Origin: Solibacillus sp. FSL H8-0523
Lineage (GTDB): Bacteria > Bacillota > Bacilli > Bacillales_A > Planococcaceae
DNA length: 64,000 nucleotides
Reading direction: 5' to 3'
NCBI RefSeq assembly: GCF_038051985.1
Contig: NZ_CP150291.1
Location: forward strand, 3,720,001 to 3,784,000
Shown here: positions 45,069-58,541 of the stretch, one piece after another
Position numbering within the stretch: position 1 is the stretch's first letter
Layout: every line of letters begins with the position of its first letter
Program-made: the position numbers and the translations under genes
The notes under the pieces: model-generated
What the model was told of the DNA's origin: nothing
Database searches by the model: none
The model's input: only the letters and a program-made list of their open reading frames with translations

Positions 45069-46193
45069 CTACTCTGGCCAAATACCAGAATCCTCGATTT
45101 GTTTTAGTGTCGTGTTTAAATCATCGGTCATAATCGTAACATGACCCATTTTGCGATTAACTTTTGCTTCTGATTTACCGTAAAGGTGTACAGACCAATC
45201 TGGATATTTCGAAATAGAGTTTGTTAAAGATACAACATGCTGTCCTAGCACATTCACCATGATTGATGGTGCCCATAGCTCTGGTTTGCGTAATGGCCAG
45301 CCACAAACAGCGCGGATATGCTGTGTGAACTGTGAAATATTGCACGCCTCAATTGAGTAATGACCTGAATTATGTGGTCGCGGTGCGCATTCGTTGATGA
45401 CAATACTACCATCTTCTAATACGAACATTTCTACTGCTAATGTGCCGACTAACTGTAAGTAGTCTGCAATCTTCATTGCCGCCTCTTCTGCTAACGCTGC
45501 TGCGTTAGCTTCGATGCGTGCAGGCACAATCGTTTCATGTAAAATGTGATTCACATGAATGTTTTCGCCTACTGGCAAGCAGTATGTTTCGCCATGGCCG
45601 TTACGTTGAACAATGACTGAAATCTCTTTCGTAAATGGTACAAAGCCTTCTGCGATGCATTGTGAATGTTCAAATAACCCTTTTGCAAGTGACAGGTCCC
45701 CTGCTGATTTTAGCAGTTGCTGTCCTTTGCCATCATAGCCGCCGCGTGCCGTTTTCACGATGCATGGGAAGCCAATCTCCTGAATGTGTGCTTCAAGCTG
45801 TTCATATGTATCTGCCACGATATACGGCGCTACTGGACAACCAGCCTCAACAATCATCGCTTTTTCCGTTACACGATTTTGTGTAATCCGAACAAGCTCT
45901 GCTCCTTGTGGTACGTAAGCCATTTGCGTTAAACGCTTTAAGCCCTCGTAATCAATATTTTCAAATTCATACGTAATGACGTCACTTACCTCAGCTAATT
46001 CTTCAAGGGCCGCCTCGTCATCATACGCTGCAACAATGCGAATATCTGCCACTTGTCCACAAGGTGAATCCATTGTTGGTTCAAGCACGGCGATTTTATA
46101 ACCCGCTTCTTTTGCCGCCATCGCCATCATACGGCCAAGCTGACCGCCACCGATGATTCCGATTGTTTGTCCAGGATAGATCATTTTTGTCAC
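45069..46193 (-). CDS. purK: N5-carboxyaminoimidazole ribonucleotide synthase
   Basis: 374 aa from GTG 46193, which overlaps the purE stop (GTGA) and has GGGTGA 6 bp upstream. ATP-grasp fold: [14 protein letters not shown] start, [12 protein letters not shown] near residue 146, and [11 protein letters not shown] near residue 270. Converts AIR plus bicarbonate to N5-CAIR. Confidence 0.97.
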   Translation of the reverse strand: MTKMIYPGQTIGIIGGGQLGRMMAMAAKEAGYKIAVLEPTMDSPCGQVADIRIVAAYDDEAALEELAEVSDVITYEFENIDYEGLKRLTQMAYVPQGAELVRITQNRVTEKAMIVEAGCPVAPYIVADTYEQLEAHIQEIGFPCIVKTARGGYDGKGQQLLKSAGDLSLAKGLFEHSQCIAEGFVPFTKEISVIVQRNGHGETYCLPVGENIHVNHILHETIVPARIEANAAALAEEAAMKIADYLQLVGTLAVEMFVLEDGSIVINECAPRPHNSGHYSIEACNISQFTQHIRAVCGWPLRKPELWAPSIMVNVLGQHVVSLTNSISKYPDWSVHLYGKSEAKVNRKMGHVTIMTDDLNTTLKQIEDSGIWPE

Positions 46194-46678
46194 GTTAGGT
46201 CACCCGTGCTTTCTAAAACTTGCGCTTTCGTTGCTTCACGACGTGCGTCAAGCTTAGCGGCAAGCTCTATATCAAAGGCTCCTAAAATTTGAGCTGCTAG
46301 TAAACCAGCATTCGTTGCCCCAGCTTTACCGATTGCAACGGTTGCTACCGGTACGCCACCTGGCATTTGTACGATTGATAGTAGGGAATCAAGACCGTTT
46401 AGTGCACGAGATTGTACAGGTACACCAATAACCGGTAATGTCGTTTTTGCTGCAACCATTCCTGGTAAGTGAGCTGCCCCGCCTGCACCAGCAATAATTA
46501 CTTGAATACCACGATTACGAGCAGCATCTGCGTACTCAAACATTAAATCAGGTGTGCGGTGTGCCGATACAACTTGCTTTTCATAAGGTACTCCAAGCTC
46601 ATCTAAAATGTCACATGCATGCTTCATTGTTTCCCAATCACTTGAACTTCCCATAATAACGCCAATTTTCGGATTCAT
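46190..46678 (-). CDS. purE: N5-CAIR mutase (purE catalytic subunit)
   Basis: 162 aa from ATG 46678 (AAAGGAGC upstream). Begins [18 protein letters not shown]; the active-site loop SAHRTPDLM and [11 protein letters not shown] follow. First gene of the pur operon, 58 bp after the riboswitch terminator. Confidence 0.97.
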   Translation of the reverse strand: MNPKIGVIMGSSSDWETMKHACDILDELGVPYEKQVVSAHRTPDLMFEYADAARNRGIQVIIAGAGGAAHLPGMVAAKTTLPVIGVPVQSRALNGLDSLLSIVQMPGGVPVATVAIGKAGATNAGLLAAQILGAFDIELAAKLDARREATKAQVLESTGDLT

Positions 46679-46735
46679 GAGTTTCGCTCCTTTAAACATC
46701 TTCTCCACTTACGCTTAAGTTTCTATTCTATTAAC

Positions 46736-46794
46736 GAAAAAAGTCCTCAAATAAACTACTCTCTACGCATGAGAAAGCAGTTTACTTGAGGACT
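46736..46794 (-). terminator. Riboswitch terminator of the pur operon
   Basis: Stem AGTCCTCAAATAAACT / AGTTTACTTGAGGACT with a U-run on the minus strand, between aptamer and purE. The competing antiterminator is visible: the aptamer 3' strand (46862-46876) can pair with 46763-46779, inside the terminator's loop and arm. Confidence 0.88.
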
Positions 46795-46867
46795 CGTTTG
46801 AAAAGAATATGAAGATGATAGCATCTCTATCCACACCCTTTAAAGTAATCGTACCAAAAGTTGCTTT

Positions 46868-46936
46868 CCCACATAGTCCGGAATTTACGGTACCGGGTAG
46901 AGACACTAGAGCCATATTCTCTAGCATATATGAGGG
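46868..46936 (-). promoter_or_regulatory. Purine (guanine/hypoxanthine) riboswitch aptamer, pur operon
   Basis: Reading the minus strand, the conserved core ATATGG, GTxTCTACC, CCGTAAA and GACTATG is present with paired P1-P3 arms. The base at the specificity position is C (GACTATG), which favours guanine or hypoxanthine over adenine. Lies 26-90 nt downstream of the promoter and upstream of a terminator, so it acts by transcription attenuation. Confidence 0.93.
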
Positions 46937-46958
46937 ATTAAATGTTTTTCCTGTACAC

Positions 46959-46987
46959 ATTTTATCAAGGGTTTGAAAGAAAATCAA
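46959..46987 (-). promoter_or_regulatory. Promoter of the purine operon
   Basis: TTGATT-N17-TAAAAT on the minus strand (-35 at 46982-46987, -10 at 46959-46964), placed directly upstream of the riboswitch and downstream of the PurR operator. Confidence 0.75.
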
Positions 46988-46997
46988 TGCAAAAATG

Positions 46998-47031
46998 CGA
47001 ACGATAAATTTTCAGAAAACAATATCGTTCG
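46998..47031. promoter_or_regulatory. PurR operator of the purine operon
   Basis: Inverted PurBoxes CGAAC (46998-47002) and GTTCG (47027-47031) separated by 24 bp, extended symmetrically as CGAACGATA / TATCGTTCG. Fits the B. subtilis PurR two-box arrangement, with PRPP-responsive repression expected. Confidence 0.8.
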
Positions 47032-47051
47032 GTTTTTAGTCGATAATCGAA

Positions 47052-47240
47052 TTATTCTTCAACTAATATCCCTTTGAATTGAATTTTTTGACGTAAGTAT
47101 ACCGGTTCTCCATTTACTTCCTCAAATACTGGTTCTTCCTTACGTCCAAATGGCATATAGCCATCTTTCTTCATTCGTTCAAGACATTGCTCGATTGTTT
47201 CATTTTCTTGTACTTCATACCATACTTGCTTTTTTGCCAA
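47052..47240 (-). CDS. yebG: Small NETI-motif protein (YebG-like)
   Basis: 62 aa if the TTG at 47240 is used (GGAAGG 9 bp upstream); ATG 47249 is an alternative but sits directly against the GGAAGG. Contains the NETI motif (QENETIEQCLERMKKDGYMP) that names the family. Function unknown. Located just upstream of purE, as in B. subtilis. Confidence 0.75.
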   Translation of the reverse strand: MAKKQVWYEVQENETIEQCLERMKKDGYMPFGRKEEPVFEEVNGEPVYLRQKIQFKGILVEE

Positions 47241-47354
47241 ACCGGTCATCCTTCCAACTTTCAATATCGCTCTTACTATACCACGTAATATTATAGGCAA
47301 TCTATCGGAACGATTTGCAATTGTGAACGATTTGTCACAATTTTATAAGTATTG

Positions 47355-47382
47355 AAAAAGGAGTACCATTCCGGCACTCCTT
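47355..47382 (-). terminator. Terminator of the two-component/lipoprotein operon
   Basis: Stem AAGGAGTgCC / GGtACTCCTT with a 5-nt loop and U-run on the minus strand, just after the lipoprotein gene. Confidence 0.8.
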
Positions 47383-47387
47383 CAACA

Positions 47388-48422
47388 TTACTCTGTAAAT
47401 TCCATTTGTTCGATAATCGGTAAAATCTGTTCGATTGTTAGATCTGGATTATCTAACATCACATTGTAACGTAAGCCTTGCTCATCCCACTGGATTAACT
47501 TAAAAACTTCTAAATCTAACACTTTTCCGTTTACGCCACGCACCTCGAGTGTTTCCTCGTCTTCATCTAATGCTTGTAAGGGTTTAAAGACAGATAATGA
47601 AAATTGTTGGTCATCCTTTTCATACGTTAATGCGATTTCACCTGTCTCCTCCATATTCATATCTTCAATCATTTCTAATGTATAGCCAGTTGATTCGGGA
47701 ACAATTAAAAATGGCCCTAATTTTTCTTTCGCCTCGTCTATTGTAATTTCTACGGGAAGCTTAATTGTTTCTGTATCGATTACGACATCATCTGGTAAAT
47801 CCACAATGAACTGTGCATCATCAATTTTGGCGTTCGGTTCAAATTTTGTAAACTCTGACGATACAGTAAGGTCTCCACTAGTGGTAACCGACTTTAATGT
47901 CATCCATGTCTTTTTATCCACCCAAATTTCCATATCGCCAAATAATGATTTCGAGTCTTTTGCTTTCGCAATCAGATGGTACGTATCATGACCTGCAATT
48001 TTTTCATCATCACCAATTGTAATTTCATGTGAATCTTTAATTTGTTCTAAAACGCGTAATGCTTGCTCCTTTAACGTCGGTTGCACCAGTCCTTCGCTGC
48101 CTTCACCTAGCTCAAGTATCATGGCTGTATTCGTCGACTTTGTATAGGAAGTCAGTTTCTTGCCATCGTTAATCGCTAAAGACTCCTCACCCGTTGAATC
48201 CATGACTTCCACACGATTTTTACCGTTTTTCTCCCATTGCTTTGATTGTACCTCTGTCCCATCATTCATGACGATTTTGTATTCACCATAATAAGAAGTA
48301 AGTTCAGACGTTTCCTGCAATGCTTGATTTAAAATTTCCTGCGGTGAAAAATCTGTTGTACTACCACAACCTGCTAATGATAAGGTTAAAATTAATGCTG
48401 CTGAATAAATGATTTTCTTCAT
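47388..48422 (-). CDS. LolA-like/DUF4367 lipoprotein
   Basis: 344 aa from ATG 48422 (GGAGCC upstream), which overlaps the histidine-kinase stop (ATGA). Lipobox LSLAGC (Cys about residue 19). The N-terminal part (QETSELTSYYGEYKI, NDGTEVQSKQWEKNGKNRVEV) resembles outer-membrane-lipoprotein-sorting-protein-like domains of Gram-positives; a C-terminal domain follows from about residue 215. Probably a cell-surface sensor or effector coupled to the two-component system. Confidence 0.7.
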   Translation of the reverse strand: MKKIIYSAALILTLSLAGCGSTTDFSPQEILNQALQETSELTSYYGEYKIVMNDGTEVQSKQWEKNGKNRVEVMDSTGEESLAINDGKKLTSYTKSTNTAMILELGEGSEGLVQPTLKEQALRVLEQIKDSHEITIGDDEKIAGHDTYHLIAKAKDSKSLFGDMEIWVDKKTWMTLKSVTTSGDLTVSSEFTKFEPNAKIDDAQFIVDLPDDVVIDTETIKLPVEITIDEAKEKLGPFLIVPESTGYTLEMIEDMNMEETGEIALTYEKDDQQFSLSVFKPLQALDEDEETLEVRGVNGKVLDLEVFKLIQWDEQGLRYNVMLDNPDLTIEQILPIIEQMEFTE

Positions 48423-49858
48423 AGTTCCGGCTCCTTTGTTGGTAGCCATAAGATAATGGCCGTTTGATTTTTATGTGAAATCGCTTGAATTTCACCGTTA
48501 TGCTTTTCAATTATTTGTTTGGAAATGCTTAAACCTAGCCCTGCCCCACGCTGACCTATGTTACTACGCGATTCATCTAACTGATGCAGTGGCTCGAACA
48601 TTTTTTGACACTGCTCTTTAGAAAGGGTAGCCCCGCTATTTTCGATTACGAGATATAAACCCTTATTCGTAAAATAGTTGTTCAATGGCTCCCATTTTTG
48701 TGGAATGTGCTCACGTTCAAACACAGCGATTGAAATGGTACCGCCTGGATTCGTGTACGTCCATGCATTAGAAACAAGATTATCGACTACGCGCATCAAC
48801 TGCTTTGGATTAACCAGATAGTCGTTCTGAAGCTGAATGGATGTTGTCGCATTAAAACCCATGTCAACACTGATTTGTTCATAATCCCCTAGCAACATCT
48901 CGAAAAATTCAGCGCCATCGACTTCTACAAGTTCCATTTCATATGATTTTGATTGGAGTAGTGTAAACATCATCAAATCGTCTAGTAGCTGCTTCATGTA
49001 ATCTGACTTACCATATATAATTTGTAAATACTCCTGCTGATCCTGTTCACTTAACTTCCCTGCAAGTAAGCTTTCGCTATAGGCTTGAATTGATGTTAAT
49101 GGTGTTTTTAAGTCATGCGAAAGACTTGCAATCATAAACTCCTTTTGACGCTGTTCGCTATCTAACTTATCACGCGTTGCAACAATTTCCTGCTGCATCA
49201 TTTGGAAGCTTGCCATTAACTCGCCAAGCTCATCCTTTCGAATAGCTAGTATTGTCGTCGACTCCCCTTTTGCGAAAAGCCGCATTTGTTCAATTAACTG
49301 CTTTGCTGGTCGGTTTAAACGGCGATTTAAAAAGTACACAACTGCGCCATACAATAGAAGTAAGATAACAATTAAACTACCGACAACTAGTGCAGTTTTG
49401 GAATTGATCTCTTCCGTCCATTCGGTACGAGCAAGTGTAATTTTATATACTCCTTTGATTGCCGTATCTTCATAAACAGGTTCTTTATAAACAAAGGTCT
49501 CATAGTTTTGTTTCAACTCATACAAATTTTTATACAACGTACTTTTCGCCTCAAAGTTGCTATAGGAACCTAGTGGATTTGATGAATAATAGACTTTTCC
49601 GTTCGGACTATAAAGTGTAATCATTAATTGATTTGACGTTAATGCTTCAATTTCACTAAAACCCTGCCTACTTGAATAAAGGGTTGGGTCATCTAATAAC
49701 TCCTTTAACTCTGTCACCTGCGACCAGGTCTTAAAATATTCCTCTACGTTTTTATCTTGATAATAGGCATTAATAGACACGTATAATCCGTAAAGTGCGC
49801 CAAGCGGGATGAGCATCACTAGTAAATATGTGACAAGTAGCCAATATTTAATTTTCAT
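48419..49858 (-). CDS. Sensor histidine kinase
   Basis: 479 aa. Two transmembrane segments (about 5-28 and 155-177) flank an extracellular sensor domain of roughly 125 residues; HAMP then follows, and H248 in SLSHDLKTPLT is the phosphoacceptor. HATPase boxes VDNLVSNAWTY and GAGLGLSISKQI are intact. Cognate regulator gene overlaps upstream by 4 bp, the lipoprotein gene overlaps downstream. Stimulus unknown. Confidence 0.92.
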   Translation of the reverse strand: MKIKYWLLVTYLLVMLIPLGALYGLYVSINAYYQDKNVEEYFKTWSQVTELKELLDDPTLYSSRQGFSEIEALTSNQLMITLYSPNGKVYYSSNPLGSYSNFEAKSTLYKNLYELKQNYETFVYKEPVYEDTAIKGVYKITLARTEWTEEINSKTALVVGSLIVILLLLYGAVVYFLNRRLNRPAKQLIEQMRLFAKGESTTILAIRKDELGELMASFQMMQQEIVATRDKLDSEQRQKEFMIASLSHDLKTPLTSIQAYSESLLAGKLSEQDQQEYLQIIYGKSDYMKQLLDDLMMFTLLQSKSYEMELVEVDGAEFFEMLLGDYEQISVDMGFNATTSIQLQNDYLVNPKQLMRVVDNLVSNAWTYTNPGGTISIAVFEREHIPQKWEPLNNYFTNKGLYLVIENSGATLSKEQCQKMFEPLHQLDESRSNIGQRGAGLGLSISKQIIEKHNGEIQAISHKNQTAIILWLPTKEPEL

Positions 49859-50550
49859 AACGCCTCACCAATGAAACGGTAGCCCTTCCCCCAAACCGTT
49901 TCAATAAAGTGGGGTGTCTTCACAGGGTCCTTTAATTTTTCACGTAGTGCCTTAATGTGTACCGTCACCGTATGTGTTTGATCCAGCTCAACTTGCTGCC
50001 AAACATGGGTGTATAATTCATCTTTTTTAAACACATTGAACGGATGCTGTATAAATAGTTTTAACAGTGCGAATTCCTTGTGCGTTAAATTCACTTTTTC
50101 GTCATCCACATAAATTAACTCTTTCTCTAAATCAACGGTTAATCCATGTGCAAATTTTAATAAGCTCTGCTCAACAGTTACTTTGTTATAACGCCACCAA
50201 CGTCTGAGTTGAGATCGAACGCGGGCTTTTAACTCTTCTAATGAAAATGGCTTTGCTAAATAATCATCGGCATCTTGTAGGCCCTCGACTTTATCCGCAT
50301 CCTCGCTTTTCGCACTAATCATAATAATGGGCACGTCACTTTGTAGGCGGATTTGTTCAATCATAGTTAGCCCATCCATTTCAGGCATCATCCAATCGAC
50401 AAGCACTAATGAATAGTTGCCGGCAGAAAAATCTTCTAATCCTTCAATGCCCGTTGTCGCCCACGTTACAAAATAACCTTCCTTCGTTAACGTATCCTTA
50501 ATAATGCGTGCAATTTCACGATCATCTTCTACTAAAAGAATTTGCTCCAC
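49855..50550 (-). CDS. OmpR-family response regulator
   Basis: 231 aa. Receiver domain with D52 (LVDWMMPEMDG) and K99 (YLAKPF), then an OmpR/PhoB winged helix ending VWGKGYRFIGEAL. The receiver reads EGLQDADDYL where the family norm is EGLxAGADDYL, i.e. one residue shorter in the loop before beta-5. First gene of the operon; 4-bp overlap with the kinase gene. Confidence 0.92.
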   Translation of the reverse strand: MEQILLVEDDREIARIIKDTLTKEGYFVTWATTGIEGLEDFSAGNYSLVLVDWMMPEMDGLTMIEQIRLQSDVPIIMISAKSEDADKVEGLQDADDYLAKPFSLEELKARVRSQLRRWWRYNKVTVEQSLLKFAHGLTVDLEKELIYVDDEKVNLTHKEFALLKLFIQHPFNVFKKDELYTHVWQQVELDQTHTVTVHIKALREKLKDPVKTPHFIETVWGKGYRFIGEAL

Positions 50551-50751
50551 TTCTTTCGCCTCCTGTATTTACTATAACGATTAATTCATTAGAAATTGGT
50601 AACTTTATAAATTCTTTATTTTTAGTATAACTTTTACAGCAATTTGTTGCGATGCGTATGGAAATTAATTTAAAAGACTAAAAGTGAAAAATACTTTCGG
50701 GGAGTAACTAATTAAGAAGATTTTAGTGAAGGCCTAATTAAATGAAAACAC

Positions 50752-50783
50752 AAAAAAACCACTGATTTCTCAGTGGTTTTACG
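50752..50783 (-). terminator. Terminator of the rRNA operon
   Basis: Stem AAAACCACTGA / TCAGTGGTTTT with a 4-nt loop and a U-run on the minus strand, 8 bp after the 5S gene. A 237-bp intergenic stretch lies between here and the response-regulator start; I see no gene in it. Confidence 0.88.
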
Positions 50784-50787
50784 ATTA

Positions 50788-50902
<115 letters not shown>

Positions 50903-50963
50903 TTATTTGAAAGAATTATTCTTTCAAAACTGGATAAACGTTTCATTGATGTTCATAAATTGT

Positions 50964-55755
<4,792 letters not shown>

Positions 55756-55906
55756 AGTTAGTTTGAAAGCTCATTTGCTTTGCTAGCGATCCAACTAATT
55801 AAAGTTGTAATCTATTGTTTGTTTCATTTAAGAAACTTGTTTTTCATTAACGTTGCTTGTTCAGTTTTCAAGGTTCATGTGTAAGTCGTTTGTGCGACTG
55901 TTTTAT

Positions 55907-55935
55907 ATTTTACAGTAGTTGTTTTCGTTTGTCAA
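55907..55935 (-). promoter_or_regulatory. rRNA operon promoter P2
   Basis: TTGACA-N17-TAAAAT on the minus strand (-35 at 55930-55935, -10 at 55907-55912). Both hexamers are near consensus. The start would fall around 55900, about 145 bp upstream of the 16S gene. Confidence 0.8.
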
Positions 55936-55997
55936 CAACTTCTTTAAAATGTTTATTTGTTTATGTTGTTTTCGTTTGTTTCTTAACAACGTGTTTA

Positions 55998-56027
55998 ACT
56001 ATACAACGGAAACCTGAAGTAGCGCAA
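55998..56027 (-). promoter_or_regulatory. rRNA operon promoter P1
   Basis: TTGCGC-N18-TATAGT on the minus strand (-35 at 56022-56027, -10 at 55998-56003), about 90 bp upstream of P2. A tandem P1/P2 pair is the usual Bacillus rrn arrangement. Confidence 0.65.
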
Positions 56028-56158
56028 CCCCTTTTTAAAAGAAAAAATTTTCTGATTTCTTAAAAACAATTTGTTATGAGTTTCTTCTATTATATATGTA
56101 GTAAAGTCAATTTACTTGTCAGCTTAAATTAACTTTACTATCCATCATTAAAATCGCT

Positions 56159-56626
56159 TTAAAATTCCAATCTCATCTTTCTGCTAATGGTTTTCATGTT
56201 GTACTTTTCATAAAAAGCAATGGCTTCTTCATTGAATTCCCATACATTTAATTCAACAGACTCTACATTTTGTTCTTTCGCCCAGTTAACACATGCTTCA
56301 AATAATAATGAGCCGATTCCTTGGCGCTTCACTGAACGATCGACACCAAAATCATGTATGTATGCAAATTTCCGCTGAATTAACGAGGCAAATTTGGAGG
56401 CACATTCAATTGTAATGACTGCAAACCCTATAATTCGCTCAGCCTTTACGATAAAAACTTTACTGTTCTCTTGTTCAAGCAGTTCCATATAATATTCTTT
56501 TGGCATTACACAATTCACTTGCTTAAAAACCGATGCATCTCCCGCCACATGATCTTCATGGCCTTGCCTCACTAAACGGTTTACTTCTAGATAATCTTTT
56601 TCTGTTGCTTCTATAATCTGATACAT
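56159..56626 (-). CDS. GNAT family N-acetyltransferase
   Basis: 155 aa single-domain acetyltransferase. Acetyl-CoA motif VDRSVKRQGIGSLLFEACVNW near residues 95-115 (QGIGS). The N-terminus (MYQIIEATEKDYLEVNRLVRQGHEDHV) is typical of uncharacterised GNATs. RBS AGAGGGGGG before ATG 56626. It lies upstream of the rRNA promoters. Confidence 0.85.
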   Translation of the reverse strand: MYQIIEATEKDYLEVNRLVRQGHEDHVAGDASVFKQVNCVMPKEYYMELLEQENSKVFIVKAERIIGFAVITIECASKFASLIQRKFAYIHDFGVDRSVKRQGIGSLLFEACVNWAKEQNVESVELNVWEFNEEAIAFYEKYNMKTISRKMRLEF

Positions 56627-56687
56627 TCTTTCCCCCCTCTTTCAGCGTTTCTTCTATATAACTTATTTAAACTCCTCTTTTACAAAT

Positions 56688-56718
56688 AAAAAAACTACCT
56701 AGACATTTGCCTAGATAG
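56688..56718 (-). terminator. Terminator of pbuG
   Basis: Stem CTATCTAG / CTAGGTAG (one G-U) with an 8-nt loop and a 7-nt U-run on the minus strand. Confidence 0.8.
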
Positions 56719-56741
56719 CTTTGAGTTATTTTGAGTTTCTT

Positions 56742-58043
56742 CTATAAGAAGATGAAATACGCTAGGAAGATCGCGAATAGTCCATACATAATCGGATGAA
56801 TTTCTTTACTACGTCCTGCTACGATCATTGTGATTGGGTAGAAAATGAAACCTACTGCGATACCTGTTGCGATTGAGTAACCTAATGGCATACATAATAC
56901 AACTAAGAATGCTGGAATGGCGATTTCGATTTTATCCCACTCGATTAAGCGTAATGATGAAACCATTAATGCACCAACGATAATTAATGCTGGAGCTGTT
57001 ACCGCTGAAGTAACAACTGCTAATAATGGTGTAAAGAATAGAGCTAATAAGAATAATAGACCTGTTACGACAGAGGCTAAACCAGTACGAGCACCTGCTG
57101 CTACACCGGCTGTTGACTCTACATAAGATGTCGTAGTAGAAGTACCGAAGATTGCACCAGTTACCGTTGCTAATGCATCAGCTAATAATGCACGACCAGC
57201 ACGTGGTAACTTGTTATCTTTTACTAAACCTGCTTGACCTGCAACCGCCATTAACGTACCTGCTGTATCGAAGAAGTCAACGAATAAGAATGTTAATACG
57301 ACAATTAAGAAATCCATGTTCAGGATTAAATCAAAGTCTGAGAATGCATCAAATGCTGCACCAAATGTTGGTGATACATCTGGAATTGCCGCTACGATAC
57401 CAGTTGGTAAGTTTACTAAACCGACAATCATACCTACTATTGCTGTAACGACCATTCCGTAGAAAATACCGCCATTTACTTTTTTCGCTAATAAAATCGC
57501 TGTTACGACTGTACCGAACACTGCTAGTAAGGTGTTCCCTGATGTTACATCACCTAATTTAACTAATGTCGCTGGATCTGCTACGATAATGCCTACTGAT
57601 TGGAAACCTACAAATGTAATGAATAAACCAATACCCGCACCTACTGCATATTTAAGCTGTGCTGGAATCGCGTTAATAACCGTTTCACGTAAACCTGTTA
57701 AAGATAGAATAATAAAGATTATACCTGAGAATAAAACACCTGTTAATGCTGTTTCCCATGCCATGCCCATTCCTAAAACAACTGAGAAGGCGAAGAATGC
57801 ATTCAGACCCATACCTGGCGCTAATGCGATTGGGTATCTTGCAATAATCCCCATAAATAAAGAACCGACAGCAGCAGCTAAAGCAGTTGCTACAAATACT
57901 GCATTATAATCCATACCTGTTTCTGAAAGCATCCCTGGGTTAACAGCTAAAATATAGGCCATTGAAAGGAATGTTGTTAAACCACCTAAAATTTCGCGGC
58001 GGTAATTCGTACCAAGTTTATCGAACTCGAAATACTTTTTCAT
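56742..58043 (-). CDS. pbuG: Guanine/hypoxanthine permease (NCS2/AzgA family)
   Basis: 433 aa with 12-14 hydrophobic segments. Begins KYFEFDKLGTNYRREILGGLTTFLSMAYILAVNP, the PbuG/AzgA signature, and contains the motif GMGLNAFFAFSVV. Imports guanine and hypoxanthine with protons. Preceded by a guanine-type riboswitch and a PurR operator, so it is part of the purine regulon. In B. subtilis pbuG also precedes the yeb genes and purE. Confidence 0.93.
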   Translation of the reverse strand: MKKYFEFDKLGTNYRREILGGLTTFLSMAYILAVNPGMLSETGMDYNAVFVATALAAAVGSLFMGIIARYPIALAPGMGLNAFFAFSVVLGMGMAWETALTGVLFSGIIFIILSLTGLRETVINAIPAQLKYAVGAGIGLFITFVGFQSVGIIVADPATLVKLGDVTSGNTLLAVFGTVVTAILLAKKVNGGIFYGMVVTAIVGMIVGLVNLPTGIVAAIPDVSPTFGAAFDAFSDFDLILNMDFLIVVLTFLFVDFFDTAGTLMAVAGQAGLVKDNKLPRAGRALLADALATVTGAIFGTSTTTSYVESTAGVAAGARTGLASVVTGLLFLLALFFTPLLAVVTSAVTAPALIIVGALMVSSLRLIEWDKIEIAIPAFLVVLCMPLGYSIATGIAVGFIFYPITMIVAGRSKEIHPIMYGLFAIFLAYFIFL

Positions 58044-58102
58044 AATGAAATTTTCCTCCGTGTTGTCGTCTACAACATCTGTGAGAACTTAACCCTTAAA
58101 AA

Positions 58103-58137
58103 CAAAAAAGACACGCAAAGCGATTCGCTGCATGTCT
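58103..58137 (-). terminator. Riboswitch terminator of pbuG
   Basis: Stem AGACATGCAGCG / CGCTTTGCGTGTCT (one internal mismatch, G-U pair) with a 6-U run on the minus strand. It overlaps by 1-2 nt the downstream strand of the antiterminator at 58136-58145. Confidence 0.85.
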
Positions 58138-58203
58138 ACGATTTAAGGACAATAAATTCTATACCCCATTTATAGAGCTATAAAACCTATTTATAAATCG
58201 TAG
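58136..58203 (-). promoter_or_regulatory. Antiterminator helix of the pbuG riboswitch
   Basis: CTACGATTTA (forward 58136-58145) is an exact 10-bp complement of TAAATCGTAG (58194-58203), which holds the 3' strand of aptamer helix P1. When ligand is absent this helix can form and exclude the terminator. Confidence 0.7.
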
Positions 58204-58263
58204 TCGAATCATTTACGGTGATTCGGTAGAAACTTACGGGCCTTATTCCCGACATTATACGAC
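58199..58263 (-). promoter_or_regulatory. Purine (guanine/hypoxanthine) riboswitch aptamer, pbuG
   Basis: On the minus strand: P1 TCGTA/TACGA, core TTTCTACC and ACCGTAAA, then GACTACG. The specificity base is C, favouring guanine/hypoxanthine. The J1/2-P2 start reads AATAAGG instead of the usual ATATGG, a variant worth noting. Confidence 0.9.
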
Positions 58264-58285
58264 GACGTATTTAATTTATGATAGT

Positions 58286-58314
58286 AATATATCATTTCAT
58301 TTTTCTAATTTCAA
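58286..58314 (-). promoter_or_regulatory. Promoter of pbuG
   Basis: TTGAAA-N17-TATATT on the minus strand (-35 at 58309-58314, -10 at 58286-58291), between the PurR operator and the riboswitch. About 240 bp upstream of ATG 58043. Confidence 0.75.
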
Positions 58315-58323
58315 CACTATTCA

Positions 58324-58357
58324 CGAACATTTTTTAATTATTTTATAATATAGTTCG
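58324..58357. promoter_or_regulatory. PurR operator of pbuG
   Basis: CGAAC (58324-58328) and GTTCG (58353-58357) separated by 24 bp, exactly the spacing found at the pur operon. A further lone CGAAC sits at 58451-58455. Position just upstream of the promoter is as expected for PurR. Confidence 0.75.
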
Positions 58358-58541
58358 TAAAAATATCTATTAATAACTAATTTTTTGATTTTTAAAGCAT
58401 AATAATGCATTTTATACGTAAATTTTTAAAAGTTTTCTTTTTTCAAAATACGAACATTCTATGACAAAAGCTGTATTTTTTTGGCGGATTCCTGAAAAAG
58501 TGAAAAAGCAGCTCAATTTTTACAGTCAAACTGCCCATTTC

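Noticed and set aside
46763-46987. 74-codon minus-strand frame in the pur leader
   Set aside because: It coincides with the riboswitch aptamer and terminator; these explain the sequence.
58451-58455. Third CGAAC box upstream of pbuG
   Set aside because: No partner GTTCG at the 24-bp spacing, so not called as an operator.
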